NCBI GenBank assembly: GCA_949126835.1
Contig: OX421502.1
Span: 37,657,416-37,721,415, forward strand
From: Anisus vortex
Lineage: Eukaryota; Mollusca; Gastropoda; Planorbidae
DNA: 64,000 bases
Reading direction: 5' to 3'
The position numbers and the translations under genes were made by a program. A model generated the notes under the pieces. It worked only from the letters and a program-made list of their open reading frames with translations, was not told where the DNA came from and did no database searches. The stretch's first letter is position 1; each line of letters starts with the position of its first letter. Of the stretch, positions 1 through 10,655 are shown in pieces.

Positions 1-27
1 GGGACAGTGGGTAAGTCCAGCAATGAA

Positions 28-471
28 TGATGTGTCCAGGACAAGAACTTATTGTGTAGGCAGCATTTGGGTCCAAGACTAGAACTTATTGTGTAGGCAG
101 CATTTCGGTCCAGGACTATAACTTATTGTGTAGGCAGCATTTGGGTCCAGGACTATAAGTTAAATAACTTATTGTGAAGGCAGCATTTCGGTCCAGGACT
201 ATAACTTATTGTGTAGGAAGCATTTGGGTCCAGGACTAGAACTTATTGTGTAGGCAGCATTTGGGTCCAGGACTATAAGTTATTGTGTAGGCAGCATTTG
301 GGTCCAGGACTATAAGTTATTGTGTAGGCAGCATTTGGGTCCAGGACTATAAGTTATTGTGTAGGCAGCATTTGGGTCCAGGACTATAAGTTATTGTGTA
401 GGCAGCATTTGGGTCCAGGACTGTAATTTATTTGTGTAGGCAGCATTTGGATCAAATGTCTAGAACCCAAA
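28..471. repeat. 37-bp minisatellite
   Basis: About eleven copies of a 37-bp unit containing GTAGGCAGCATTTGGGTCC are arranged head to tail; successive GGGTCC starts at 263 and 300 give the period. The first copies are more diverged (AGAACTTATT or TCGGTCC variants) and one carries an extra insertion near 150-165. No coding role is visible. It lies upstream of the first visible transporter exon, probably in an intron of that gene. Confidence 0.9.
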
Positions 472-1038
472 AATTAAAGTAAAAAAATAATTATTCTAGT
501 TGGTAAAAAAACTGTTTTTTTTACTTTTAAAAGTTTGGATGGACATCATGTAACATATTAAAGTTCTTGCAAACATACATACAAGTTTGTTTATGAATTT
601 TTTTGTAATTTATAGCCTGTGAACTAAAATATCTATCATTTTTATTACAAAACAAGGATTAGTTAAATTTTTGTTTAACTTTCCACAAGTTCATCAGCGT
701 AGGGTCTTCTATGCTTCTAAATAGCAGGAAATTATTGAATGCAATCTTAAGTTTTAAGTGAAACGTAAAGGGCAATTTTGTGCTTCATTTTTCTCTTCAC
801 ATTGCTCTTTATCTTTTAAAACCAGTACACTCACAGAGTTAACTTTTTGGACCTTTTATTTCCATACATTTTTATGTTTATATATTATATCGATTCTGAA
901 TATTTATAAACTTGTATATACAAAACTTCTTATTACGGAGTAGTTTATTGCACAAGTCTTGTTTTTTTTTTACATGTATTTATTAATGTTTTTTTTATTT
1001 TCCACCTAACATATATATCAGTATCATTTCTCATGAAG
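472..1038. other. AT-rich intronic DNA, no gene seen
   Basis: This stretch has no convincing exon. It ends in a pyrimidine- and T-rich tract leading to the acceptor AG at 1037-1038. A 61-codon open stretch at 758-943 begins at GTG, is AT-driven and has no recognisable domain. Confidence 0.5.
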
Positions 1039-1262
1039 GATAGAGAAAAGTGACGCAGCCATGTTGATATCACTCTATGGCGTAGGGAATATTTTTGGAA
1101 AAGTCTTCTTTGGCTGGCTGGCGGACCGGGAGCTGGTTGACAGACTGTTTTACTACATCCTGGTCCTGACTGTGTGTGGCGTCTCCACCTGTGTCAGCCC
1201 TTTATGTGGCGCCAGCCCTGTGCTGCACAGCATCTACGCTTTTGTGTTTGGCTGTTTTATTG
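1039..1262 (+). CDS. Monocarboxylate transporter (SLC16-like), internal exon
   Basis: This exon encodes part of the C-terminal half of a major-facilitator monocarboxylate transporter, a plasma-membrane carrier that usually moves lactate, pyruvate or related acids with protons. It reads in frame from the acceptor at 1038: a conserved loop before a helix (KSDAAMLISLYGVGN), the cytoplasmic motif GWLADRE, then two hydrophobic helices ending IYAFVFGCFIG. It ends at donor G|GTAGGT in phase 1. The next exon at 2704 starts with the two bases that complete Gly and continues AYATLVSIVTVDLMG, as expected for the family. The frame upstream of the acceptor is closed by TGA, which fixes the exon start. Earlier exons must lie left of the window. 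Substrate cannot be told from the sequence. Confidence 0.88.
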
Positions 1263-1270
1263 GTAGGTTT

Positions 1271-2432
1271 TAGGATCTATGCTTTTGTGTTTGGCTGTTG
1301 TATTAGTATGTTGAAGATATCTACTTTTGTGTTCAGCTGTTTTATTGGTTGGTTAAGATATCTACTTTTGTGTTCAGCTGTTTTATTGGTTGGTTAAGAT
1401 ATCTACTTTTGTGTTCAGCTGTTTAATTGGTTGGTTAAGATATATACTTTTGTGTTCAGCTGTTTTATTGGTTGGTTAAGATATATACTTTTGTGTTCAG
1501 CTGTTTTATTGGTTGGTTAAGATATCTACTTTTGTGTTCAGCTGTTTTATTGGTTGGTTAAGATATATACTTTTGTGTTCAGCTGTTTTATTGGTTGGTT
1601 AAGATATCTACTTTTGTGTTCAGCTGTTTAATTGGTTCGTTAAGATATATACTTTTGTGTTCAGCTGTTTTATTGGTTGGTTAAGATATATACTTTTGTG
1701 TTCAGCTGTTTTATTGGTTGGTTAAGATATCTACTTTTGTGTTCAGCTGTTTAATTGGTTGGTTAAGATATATACTTTTGTGTTCAGCTGTTTTATTGGT
1801 TGGTTAAGATATATACTTTTGTGTTCAGCTGTTTTATTGGTTGGTTAAGATATCTACTTTTGTGTTCAGCTGTTTAATTGGTTGGTTAAGATATATACTT
1901 TTGTGTTCAGCTGTTTTATTGGTTGGTTAAGATATCTACTTTTGTGTTCAGCTGTTTTATTGGTTGGTTAAGATATCTACTTTTGTGTTCAGCTGTTTTA
2001 TTGGTTGGTTAAGATATCTACTTTTGTGTTCAGCTGTTTTATTGGTTGGTTAAGATATCTACTTTTGTGTTCAGCTGTTTTATTGGTTGGTTCAGATATA
2101 TACTTTTGTGTTCAGCTGTTTTATTGGTTGGTTAAGATATATACTTTTGTGTTCAGCTGTTTTATTGGTTGGTTAAGATATATACTTTTGTGTTCAGCTG
2201 TTTTATTGGTTGGTTAAGATATATACTTTTGTGTTCAGCTGTTTTATTGGTTGGTTCAGATATATACTTTTGTGTTCAGCTGTTTTATTGGTTGGTTAAG
2301 ATATATACTTTTGTGTTCAGCTGTTTTATTGGTTGGTTCAGATATATACTTTTGTGTTCAGCTGTTTTATTGGTTGGTTAAGATATATACTTTTGTGTTC
2401 AGCTGTTTTATTGGTTGGTTAAGATATATACA
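1271..2432. repeat. 41-bp intronic minisatellite derived from the exon/intron junction
   Basis: About 27 copies of a 41-bp unit (ACTTTTGTGTTCAGCTGTTT then ATTGGTTGGTTAAGATAT) fill most of the transporter intron. The unit matches the end of the preceding exon plus its donor (1232-1272). The first intronic copy at 1275 still has the exon wording (ATGCTTTTGTGTTTGGCTG), while array units have lost two bases and changed GGC to CAG. A diverged distal copy at about 2541-2587 still carries the ATTGGTAGGTTT donor sequence. Because 41 is not a multiple of 3, overlapping spurious open frames run through the array. Confidence 0.93.
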
Positions 2433-2508
2433 TTGTGTTTGCCACACATTCCTCTAGTATGCCATAGCTACTTAAACTGGTGAACGCTGCTTCAGCTTCA
2501 CCTGCCCT
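2433..2508 (+). mobile_element. SINE-A 3' fragment
   Basis: It matches the 3' part of the tRNA-derived SINE-A seen at 11505-11775 (GCCACACATTC, TAGTATGCC, ACTGGTGAACGCTGCTTCA). It abuts the last unit of the 41-bp array. Truncated and diverged. Confidence 0.65.
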
Positions 2509-2703
2509 AAGTATACATTTGGTACAATGGATACATTTTTAAAGATCTTTGTTTTTGTGTTCGATTATTTTATTGGTAGGTTTGGGATCTTTTATACAAA
2601 CAAATCTGGCCTCTTTTGCTTAGTCTATTATGTATGTTGCCAAATTAAGAAATAAAAACCCAACATAATTTAATATAAAACCACTGAAATGTTTAATTGA
2701 CAG

Positions 2704-2829
2704 GAGCTTACGCTACACTGGTCTCCATAGTGACAGTTGATCTGATGGGCCTGGCAGTTGTTGGCGAGGCCTTTGGTCTGCTGTTGAGTTTCATGGGTAT
2801 AGCCACAGCACTTGGCACGCCAGTAGCAG
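2704..2829 (+). CDS. Monocarboxylate transporter (SLC16-like), penultimate exon
   Basis: The exon follows acceptor TTGACAG and ends at donor CAG|GTATAG. It enters in phase 1 (two bases completing Gly) and leaves in phase 1. It encodes one helix (YATLVSIVTVDLMGLA), a short loop, GEAFGLLLSFMGIATALGTP and the start of the conserved GTPVAGW motif. Motif order and spacing agree with helices 10 and 11 of monocarboxylate transporters. It splices in frame to 3178, where the Gly codon is completed and W-I-F-D follows. Confidence 0.88.
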
Positions 2830-3177
2830 GTATAGACAGGCTTATAATGCTTTAGTTAGCTAGAATTAGCATCTTAGCTCAACATACATGACCACAAGTC
2901 TTGTTAGCAATATATGATTAATTTAGAAGGTAAATGATAAAGAACAAACAATAGCTAGGATCTGGTGACAAACTTGAGTAACAAACATGGCTTCCATCTT
3001 GAAGCTTCCAATGTGGTTCTGTAATCAAGGGGGAACTACTCTAACATAAAGAGTCAGGCATATTTATTAAACAAATGATTTAATATGTTGAATTTCAGCT
3101 TTGCCGAATGGGTCCCAATATCTGTAATAATGATACTAATTCATGTTTTTGAAAAACAATATTGTTTTTTTTTACAG

Positions 3178-3302
3178 GCTGGATCTTTGATTGGACAGGC
3201 AGCTACACTGTCTCATTTATTCTGCATGGAGTTTTTATATTGGTCAGTGCCTTCATGCTGGTACCGCTTTTGGTGCTGAAACGAAGCCAGAAGAAAAAAT
3301 AA
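3178..3302 (+). CDS. Monocarboxylate transporter (SLC16-like), terminal exon
   Basis: The exon follows a T-rich tract and TTTACAG. It encodes GWIFDWTGSYTVSFILHG, a last hydrophobic helix (VFILVSAFMLVPLLVL) and a short basic cytosolic tail (KRSQKKK) ending in TAA at 3300-3302. The G-W-hydrophobic-hydrophobic-D-x-T-G-S-Y motif is a hallmark of the last transmembrane pair in SLC16 proteins. The tail is much shorter than in many vertebrate members and has no obvious sorting motif beyond lysines. Confidence 0.9.
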
Positions 3303-4022
3303 AACAAAGGGAGTGTACTTGTGTGACAATGTTACGTTTGAAGAGAGGATGAGTTCTGTTTACGGTATTGACAATTTTTTCTTCAAATATTAATTGGAAA
3401 GGTTATGTTTTTTTTATTCATGTGAGATTACACAAACTGGTTGTTATTTTTTAACATTAATTTTGTGTGTTTGTATATAATTCTCATAGAGAAACTGGAT
3501 AGATTATGCTTGTTTTAGGAACAATTATAGGAATTATACCTGGCATCTATTCATGTACGATGTTTGCATGATAATTGTAAGTGTGTATGTCAGTGCATCT
3601 ATCTTGATAGATCTGTTTGTAGGTCAGTATATTTCTACATAGCGATTGTTTATATAATGGTCAGTACATAGTATTATGACAGTTAGTCTGGACGAGAGGT
3701 ACACATTTTTAGTGTAGGCCAACTGCATCTATCCTCCATATCTGTATGAGTAGTCCAAAGGCCTATGGTCAACAAAACCTTATTTTGTAGAAATATGCTT
3801 TTTACGTTGCAATTTTTAGCATCTTTTAAGAGGTGTGTCACATTTTCTATCAATTTTGGAGTACTTAAAACTTTTTGGAGGTCGTCAAACTTTTGAGCCT
3901 TAAGCCCTAAGCAGTTGCCGGTCTATAGCTCCCCACTCCCTAAGCCAAGTTGCATGTATATTAAAAAAAAAATCAGAAAATAATTTATTAATAATTCATA
4001 GTGAAAAAACTCTTAAAGCAAT
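3303..4022. other. Transporter 3' UTR and AT-rich flank
   Basis: The region follows the transporter stop codon. No AATAAA was found close to the stop, so the transcript end is not defined. No open frame of note. Confidence 0.4.
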
Positions 4023-4154
4023 GAATTAAACTTTATATTTTATATTTTAACTATAAATATATATTAACTATATTTTAAATATACAATTAAATGTATATTT
4101 AAAATATAGTTAATATATATTTATAGTTAAAATATAAAATATAAAGTTTAATTC
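4023..4154. repeat. Perfect 62-bp-arm inverted repeat (palindrome)
   Basis: The left arm 4023-4084 and right arm 4093-4154 are exact reverse complements over 62 bases, separated by the 8-base spacer AATTAAAT. The arms are almost pure A+T, beginning GAATTAAACTTTATATTTTA. DNA could form a cruciform; RNA could form a 62-bp hairpin. No transposase gene or target duplication is visible at the edges. Confidence 0.97.
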
Positions 4155-4985
4155 AAAAGTTGACAATAAACTGATAAATATAAGTGAAAATAAAATCACT
4201 GAATGTACCATGATCAGTTCTGATAGTTTGTCATGGAATTTTAAAAACATATTGGACTCGAATGCTCCTATTCAAAACCTATTCAACTTCTACAATGCTT
4301 TCAATATCAATATTATCTTGCTATTTTTAAAATAATAAAGCCTTTCCCTTAGAAGCTTAGCCCAATGCTTCTTGAAATGTTTTCAAAATGACATCCTTTT
4401 TTGTTGAGTTTGCACTAAAAATGTGTTATTTAAAAAAATTCATTTCAATTTGATCAACTGAGCTAAAAATACCAAACAAACATGTAAAAATAGCATCACT
4501 ATCACTCTCTTTGGCCAGAGTTTAAAAAGGCTTGAATAGGCATTTAAAAACTAACATTGTTATCAGAAACAAAACAACCCTGAATTGTTGTGGCACATAG
4601 TTGTAAGTTGGCTTAAGATCAGCATATAAATAAACACATTGTCCTAAAGACACTCATGAAAGAAAAGTGACGTAGCACCTTTTTTTTTTCTACTATTCAT
4701 ATATAGATCATTACAACTATTCTTAATAGATGTATAGATACCAGTAAATGTATAGGTCAGTACATCAATTGATGATAGATGTATGTTTGTAGGCCAGTGC
4801 AGTTGTATTCAAAGCTGAAGGCATATATTTGAGTTTATTAAGGCAGCTTCAGTTTACCATTTTTATATGTCCATTAAATGGCCAGATCATATCTCTAAAG
4901 GGCAATTCTGTAGTGTTCATGTTGTTGATGACAAAATCTCTTTACAAGTGACCCATTTAAAAAATGTGTTAGTCACTCACTTATC
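4155..4985. other. AT-rich DNA, no gene seen
   Basis: No exon, RNA gene or recognisable repeat family was identified. Scattered poly-A and poly-T runs only. Confidence 0.4.
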
Positions 4986-4989
4986 ACTT

Positions 4990-5142
4990 ATAAGTTTACA
5001 GACTTCCTTCTAGATAGAAGATTATTACGTCCACTAGGCCCTAACTCCAGCAGGGTGGCAGGGATCGATCGGCGGCAGGTCTAGAACCCCGGCCGTTTTG
5101 TTGACAGTCTGGTGAGCTAACCACAAGGCCAGCCAGCCTCAT
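4990..5142 (-). mobile_element. tRNA-derived SINE-B
   Basis: Read on -, the element starts GGCTGGCCTTGTGGTTAGCT, which resembles a pol III A box. It has the B-box-like GGTTCTAGACC and ends GGACGTAATAATCTTCTA followed by GAAGGAAGTCTGTAA. Two more copies lie at 15185 and 27612. The 3' end resembles that of LINE-A, suggesting mobilisation by that LINE. Confidence 0.75.
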
Positions 5143-5320
5143 TGTTAAAAAATACTGCCAAGAGAAAGCTAAACAAATAAACCACCTCATTGTATTGGGG
5201 ACAAGCTGTTAATTCTTTTTTTCTTTTAATTTTAGCATGTGAGAATTTTGACAGTTTTTTTAAACTGATTAGATTAGCCCATCCAGCTGTTCCTAGAAGG
5301 TATCTTTTGTTAAGGGCATA

Positions 5321-5925
5321 TTGAGGCAATTGGGCATATTGGGGATATTGGGCATATTGAGGATATTGGGGATATTGGGCATATTGAGGATATTGGGGAT
5401 ATTGGGCATATTGAGGATATTGGGGATATTGGGCATATTGAGGATATTGGGGATATTGGGGATATTGGGGATATTGGGGATATTGGGGATATTGGGGATA
5501 TTGGGGATATTGGGCATATTGGGGATATTGGGGATATTGGGGATATTGGGGATATTGAGGATATTGGGGATATTGGGGATATTGAGGATATTGGGCATAT
5601 TGGGGATATTGAGGATATTGGGCATATTGGGGATATTGAGGATATTGGGCATATTGGGGATATTGGGGATATTGGGGATATTGAGGATATTGGGCATATT
5701 GGGGATATTGGGGATATTGGGGATATTGAGGATATTGAGGATATTGGGCATATTGGGGATATTGAGGATATTCGGCATATTGGGGATATTGGGGATATTG
5801 AGGATATTGGGCATATTGGGGATATTGAGGATATTGGGGATATTGAGGATATTGGGGATATTGAGGATATTGAGGATATTGGGGATATTGGGCATATTGA
5901 GGATATTGAGGATATTGGGGATATC
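5321..5925. repeat. 9-bp G-rich minisatellite with 27-bp higher-order pattern
   Basis: About 67 copies of a 9-bp unit in three variants (GGGGATATT, GGGCATATT, GAGGATATT). The first ~120 bp repeat the variants in a fixed three-unit order, a 27-bp higher-order unit; the middle is homogenised to GGGGATATT. Runs of G separated by five bases on + fit the G-quadruplex consensus many times over. Because the unit is a multiple of three, both strands stay open (Gly-Ile-Leu on +, Asn-Ile-Pro on -). I see no ATG, splice or domain support for a protein. Confidence 0.95.
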
Positions 5926-6239
5926 TGCTTTAATTGTCCTATAGATCTTAATAATCTGCACTGAGATATTTATGTAATGTTTTTTTTTATACACTTAGCG
6001 TTTTATCACAGTCTTTGCTTTAGTTATGATACAAGAATTGGATGTAGTATATTGGATGTAGTTTATTGGATGTACTATATATGTTAATGCCAAGACGCTA
6101 TAGACCAAAGAACTGGGTGAAAAAAATGGTCTAGATTTTGCTATGAATAATGTGTTTTGGTTTTCACAAATGTTGAATTTTTTTGAAGATCCATTTGATC
6201 TCATTATTATTAGATTATTATTAGATGTGTTGCAGCATC

Positions 6240-6677
6240 TTAAAGACCAAGTGAAGAGCTTGTTATCAAAATTGAGTTAAAAGTTTATTTTGATAGTAAA
6301 TTGTGTATTCAGTACCCGAATGCTAATAAAATCCTTTATACAAAATATTAAACATAACTTTGAAGTAATTAGTTCAATTTTAGCACGTAAATGTGTGTAG
6401 GAAAAAATCCAAACCTCGTAGCCATTTGAGATGGCAACAAATGGAAGTAACATCAGAAATAGGAATTCGAAAAGGAAAAATTAATATTTTTACGTGTTTT
6501 GAATCTATTTCCATGTGATTTGAATATTTGCCTAGTCCTATTTTTGAAGAAAATGGTTAAATATAGATTTAGAGCGTCGTGTTTCGTTTATTTATTTCCC
6601 CTCCAAAACATCACAAAACGTATGAGGCTGTTCCAAATCTCGTCCCGGCGAGTAAAACCTCTTCACTTAGTCTTTAA
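6240..6677. mobile_element. MITE-T1, copy 1
   Basis: A 438-bp element with terminal inverted repeats: it begins TTAAAGACCAAGTGAAGAG and ends in the near-complement CTCTTCACTTAGTCTTTAA. A second, 435-bp copy is at 38779-39213, alignable along its length. It contains no transposase. The short open frames inside are not conserved between copies. Confidence 0.85.
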
Positions 6678-7779
6678 GGTGACTCTGCACCTAAACATTT
6701 TATTTCTCGCTAAACTTTTGTGGCTGATTAAACACTGTGGACACTTTTTGTTTTGTTCTTCAAGTGCGAAAGTTGTTGTTCACACACAAATTTCATTATT
6801 GTAAAAATGGTACATCAGGGATGAAGTTGTGACATGTCTCTACATAAATAATTCAACTTAATTTCACATTTCTCTTGTTTTCGCATGAAAGCCTTGGTAC
6901 TTTTCTTACTTGTGTGTGTGTTGGCCACATTGTTTTTAAAATACCTCTTTTTGTAACCGCCTGAGTTGAGCTTATATCACAGATTCCATATTTTGTAATA
7001 AATTTGTTTTTGTTTCAAAAGATTGTATCTTTCAGGGATATCACACACTTCTATGTATATTCAGCCATTAGAACACAGTTTATTCAAATGTTGATTTTTT
7101 TGTTGCTGTTGTTTACAAGTTTTTGTGATTTCAAGAACTCTTACAAAAATATTTACTGTAAACTATGTCAATTATTTATTTTTGCGCATCAGTTTGAATG
7201 GTTGTACGTTGATTCATTTGTAGTCGAGTGAACTGAAAGATTGTGTGAGAGATGTTTTTTGGTATTCTGTCCAATCTTATCACTTTATTCTCTTTACACA
7301 TTTTGATTTTGTTTAAAGTCTCTATATTCTGACACAAAACAACAAAATAAAAAAATATTTTAAAACATTTCTACTCTGTGAATTTTATTTAAATATATTT
7401 GTTTATTCACTAAGTTTACTAGGAGAAAATATTTCTGACATTCTATTTGATCATCTTATATTTTGAACATCATTTATTTTTATTTTTAATTATATAGATC
7501 TAATCATTAATTAAACACAAACTCATACAAATTAAAGATATATTTTGTAACTGCATTGATGGATTTGTTTTAGTGTAGATTAAAAAAGAAAGGAAACTCT
7601 TATACAATATACAATATACTTATACAATATAACTTCAAACATAAATGTTTTATATGTCAATATATAGGTCAGGTTTTATTTTAAAGAAAAAAATGGATAA
7701 ATACATTAAACCATGAAAAAATTTTTTTTCTTCAAATTTCTGTATAATAGGGGAATTTATTGTTTTACTGAACAGCACA
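6678..7779. other. AT-rich DNA, no gene seen
   Basis: Long T-rich and A-rich stretches. Short open frames (for example 7004-7231) are AT-driven with no motif. No support for a gene. Confidence 0.4.
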
Positions 7780-7783
7780 CAAG

Positions 7784-7980
7784 AAGGAAAGTAACTAATG
7801 CTACTTTACTTTAAAAAAGTATTTTCATCGTTCTCTCCCTTACCACCTAAGACGGAAATTAAAATGTGCAAATGCTGAAGGAATAAAATTTCCTAATCAA
7901 CAAGGGAAATAACGAATGCTAGTTTACTTTAAACAAAATATTTCCATTGTTCTCTCCCATACCATCTAAGAAATTTAACT
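7784..7980. repeat. ~125-bp diverged tandem duplication
   Basis: Two diverged copies, one around 7786 and one around 7909, share TTTACTTTAAA, TCTCTCCC and ACCATCTAAG/ACCACCTAAG in the same order. AT-rich and non-coding. Confidence 0.55.
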
Positions 7981-8364
7981 TTTTAAAAAAAAGTGCAAAT
8001 GCAAAACGAAATTCCAAAATGACAGAGCGGTGGCGACGATTATAAAAAGAAATAATAATTCTGTTTTAAAAGACGAATAATCGACAAGTCAGTTATTAAG
8101 GTCTCTCTAAATAACAAATGTACCGTTTGCTTATACACCAAATATATATATATATAGAGAGAGTGAAATATCAATAAAAAAAAGTATGTATGGACGTTGC
8201 TAGCAAAACTTTCATTGTATTCAAATTATCAATGAGCTCATTATCAATTACATATGTATTATGCATGCACGGTTTCTAATCGATGATGCTAACTTAGGTA
8301 AAAAAAAAACCTGTTCACAAGTTGTGGGTCACAAGGTAATCTAGGCGAGAAATTTTTTGTTACC

Positions 8365-8760
8365 ATTGTTAAACGTAAATTCATTTTACACCTCTATTTA
8401 CATCTTAAAATTAATACCATAATGCTGGATTTGTATACAAAATAAAACTAAAAAGTTATATTAGTAATATTACAAAACATGATTTTTTTGTCATCACTAA
8501 AATCAAAATGAATTTGAGAAATTTAATTTAAAGGGAGATAATGAATCAGTTTTCTTTGCGTTAAAAGGTTTAAATGTGTTTATAGCTTTTTCTTTATAAA
8601 AAAAATAATGGCTTACAATATATCTTTAAAGTTATCAAACAATAAAAGGTAGTTGAAAACTATATAAATATTATATGACTAAATAACTTATATTTACATT
8701 TTTAAACCTTACATTAACTACCCAGTTTGTATGATCACTACGCATCAATTCTGCTTATCT
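8365..8760. repeat. AT-rich dispersed repeat, copy 1
   Basis: This ~390-bp segment aligns in the same order with 54150-54550. Shared words include TACATCTT.AAAT.AATACC, CTGGATTTGTA, TTTTCTTTGC, TTTAAA..TT.AAATGT and TGACTAAA. Identity is moderate, so the copies are old. No terminal repeats or coding content recognised. Confidence 0.6.
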
Positions 8761-9748
8761 ATACTCCACAAGGTACCTTTAATGACTATGACTAAAAATA
8801 TTAAAAGAAATCTCAGTAGGCTGAGATCTAAAATCTAAATATAATGGTACAAAACTAAGCAGGGGAACAAAAGAGGATTCGTCCACAAAAGCCGTCGCGC
8901 GATCCCTATGTTTCTTCAGAAGTGCGATTGAGAGTTGGGGTGGGAAATAGGCGGTGCTTAAGTAGATCTGATCTTGCTCGGGGGATTACCCGGACAATAT
9001 GGGGTAGGTCTTTGGAATATTAATACACAATAATGAAATGTATTAGGAAGTAGTCTAAAGGTGAGACCCCCCCCACCCCGTGGAAGATAATTGAAATATA
9101 AACAGCAGATAGTTTTAATGATGCGTCTTAGCCTTTACACTGAGAGCTGGCATCCTTTAGTTGTCCCTTAAATGGTTGCTCATTGCGCGGCTACTTACAA
9201 GCAGAGATCAGTGGAAAATGGGTTCCCAGAGTCATTGTAGTCAAGACTAGCAAGATGGTTGCAAACTAGGATATGATAATACGATAATAATAAATCTATT
9301 TATAAAGCGCTGCGAACAAACACAATGTAAGCTCGGAGCACATATAAGGACATAATCGTGCTATCTATTTTTTGGGTTGAAGTTGAAGATAGAAGCTGAC
9401 AGTGGGACGTCAGGTGGAAAAAGATTGTAGGAGCTTCTCATTAGAATATTATGCGCGAATTGACGAGAGTGGCCCCTGCTTCATTCCAAGGGACATAATT
9501 ATGTACAAATGTGTGTACGTCTAGTTCTGTTTCATTCATGGGACTTAATTAGGTGCACGCTTGTGAGTGTGTGTGTGCTGTACGTCAACACTTCTCCTTT
9601 GTAAACATACACCCCCATCAGAAGACTTGAAGACGGTACTCTACAATCATGTGCCTGCAGAAGTAACACGAGACTTGAGACCGAGGGCTCATTCATGGCA
9701 AGGGTAAGTGACGGAGAAGAAGGTGTGTGCTGACGCGTATTGCCTGGC
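8761..9748. other. Unannotated, slightly GC-richer DNA
   Basis: GC-richer patches at about 8880-9000 and 9480-9740. ATGGCAAGGGTAAGTG at about 9694-9709 resembles an exon end with a strong donor, but no open frame or domain supports it. Confidence 0.3.
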
Positions 9749-9768
9749 TGACGTCAGTTGTTACGTCA
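9749..9768. promoter_or_regulatory. Two adjacent CRE-like sites
   Basis: A perfect palindromic cAMP-response element TGACGTCA at 9749-9756 is followed by TTACGTCA at 9761-9768. No promoter or transcript can be tied to them from sequence alone. Confidence 0.35.
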
Positions 9769-9825
9769 CTAGTCACTCGATGTAACACTTAGGATTGGAG
9801 GATGGGAGATAAAAGCTATTAGTTA

Positions 9826-10092
9826 GATAGTTAGATCGAAAAATAGATAGATAAATAGACATAGATAGATAGATAGATAAAAAGATAGTTAGATATATAG
9901 ATAGATAGTTAGATAGATAGATAGATAGATAGTTAGATAGATAAATAGATAGTTAGATATATAGATAAATATATAGATACATAAATAGATAGATATATAG
10001 ATAGATAGTTAGATAGATAGATAGATAGATAGTTACACAGATAGATAGATAGATAGATATATAAATAGATGGATAGAGAGAAAGAGAGAGAG
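9826..10092. repeat. (TAGA)n microsatellite
   Basis: Interrupted tetranucleotide repeat, mostly TAGA with TTAG, TATA and AATA variants, passing into GAGA at the end. The open frame on - (Leu-Ser-Ile-Tyr repeats) is a by-product. Confidence 0.95.
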
Positions 10093-10423
10093 AATGAGAG
10101 GCAGAGATCAATGGCTACTAGTACCACCTTGATTTCAGGTTTTGATTCTCAGGTAACCGGATTCATTGGGAAAAAGTACCATAAACACTGGTGTTGGCAC
10201 AGTGGCGTACCGAGGGCTGGTGTTGGCATTCAAATAGTGAAGAATTGACTGTGTATATATATATAGATCTATGTAGTTTTTTTTTACGACCATTTAGTAA
10301 AAATATTTTGTCTGCAAGAGATGATTGTGTCACTACTAGATCGACCTCTGAAACGTTTCTCGACCAGCCATTTTGGCTCTTCTTGGCGCTCTTGATTTCA
10401 TCGCCCTTCGCGCCCAAACAATC

Positions 10424-10655
10424 TCGGCACCGAAGTCCCCCGGGTTCGAGTCCGGGTGAAGACTAGGACTTTTTCTCGGGTCTGGAGGGTGTCCCCGAGT
10501 CTACCCATCTCTGATGGGTACCTGGCCCAAGTTAGGGTAAAGTAAAGGCGGCTGTGCATTGTGCTGGCCACACAATCACCTAGTATGCCGTGGCCACAGA
10601 AACTGGTGAACGATGCTTCACCCCCCTATGATCAATTCGATCCGAAGGGTACTTT
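10424..10655 (+). mobile_element. SINE-A, 5'-truncated
   Basis: It starts within the tRNA-like head just before the B box (GGGTTCGAGTCC) and continues through TCGGGTCTGGAGGGTGTCC, GGCTGTGCATTGTGCTGGCC and GGTGAACGATGCTTC to an A-rich tail. It aligns with 11505-11775 and 45700-45964. Confidence 0.85.

Noticed and set aside
2005..2457. Overlapping hydrophobic open frames that could be read as small membrane proteins
   Set aside because: They are frames of the 41-bp minisatellite; the coding resemblance comes from descent from a transporter exon.
5293..5994. Long open frames on both strands (Gly-Ile-Leu on +, Asn-Ile-Pro on -)
   Set aside because: Both arise from a 9-bp repeat that is a multiple of three; neither has an ATG outside the repeat with context, a domain or splice support.
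6499..6804. 101-codon frame
   Set aside because: Lies within MITE-T1 and its flank and is not open in the second copy at 38779.
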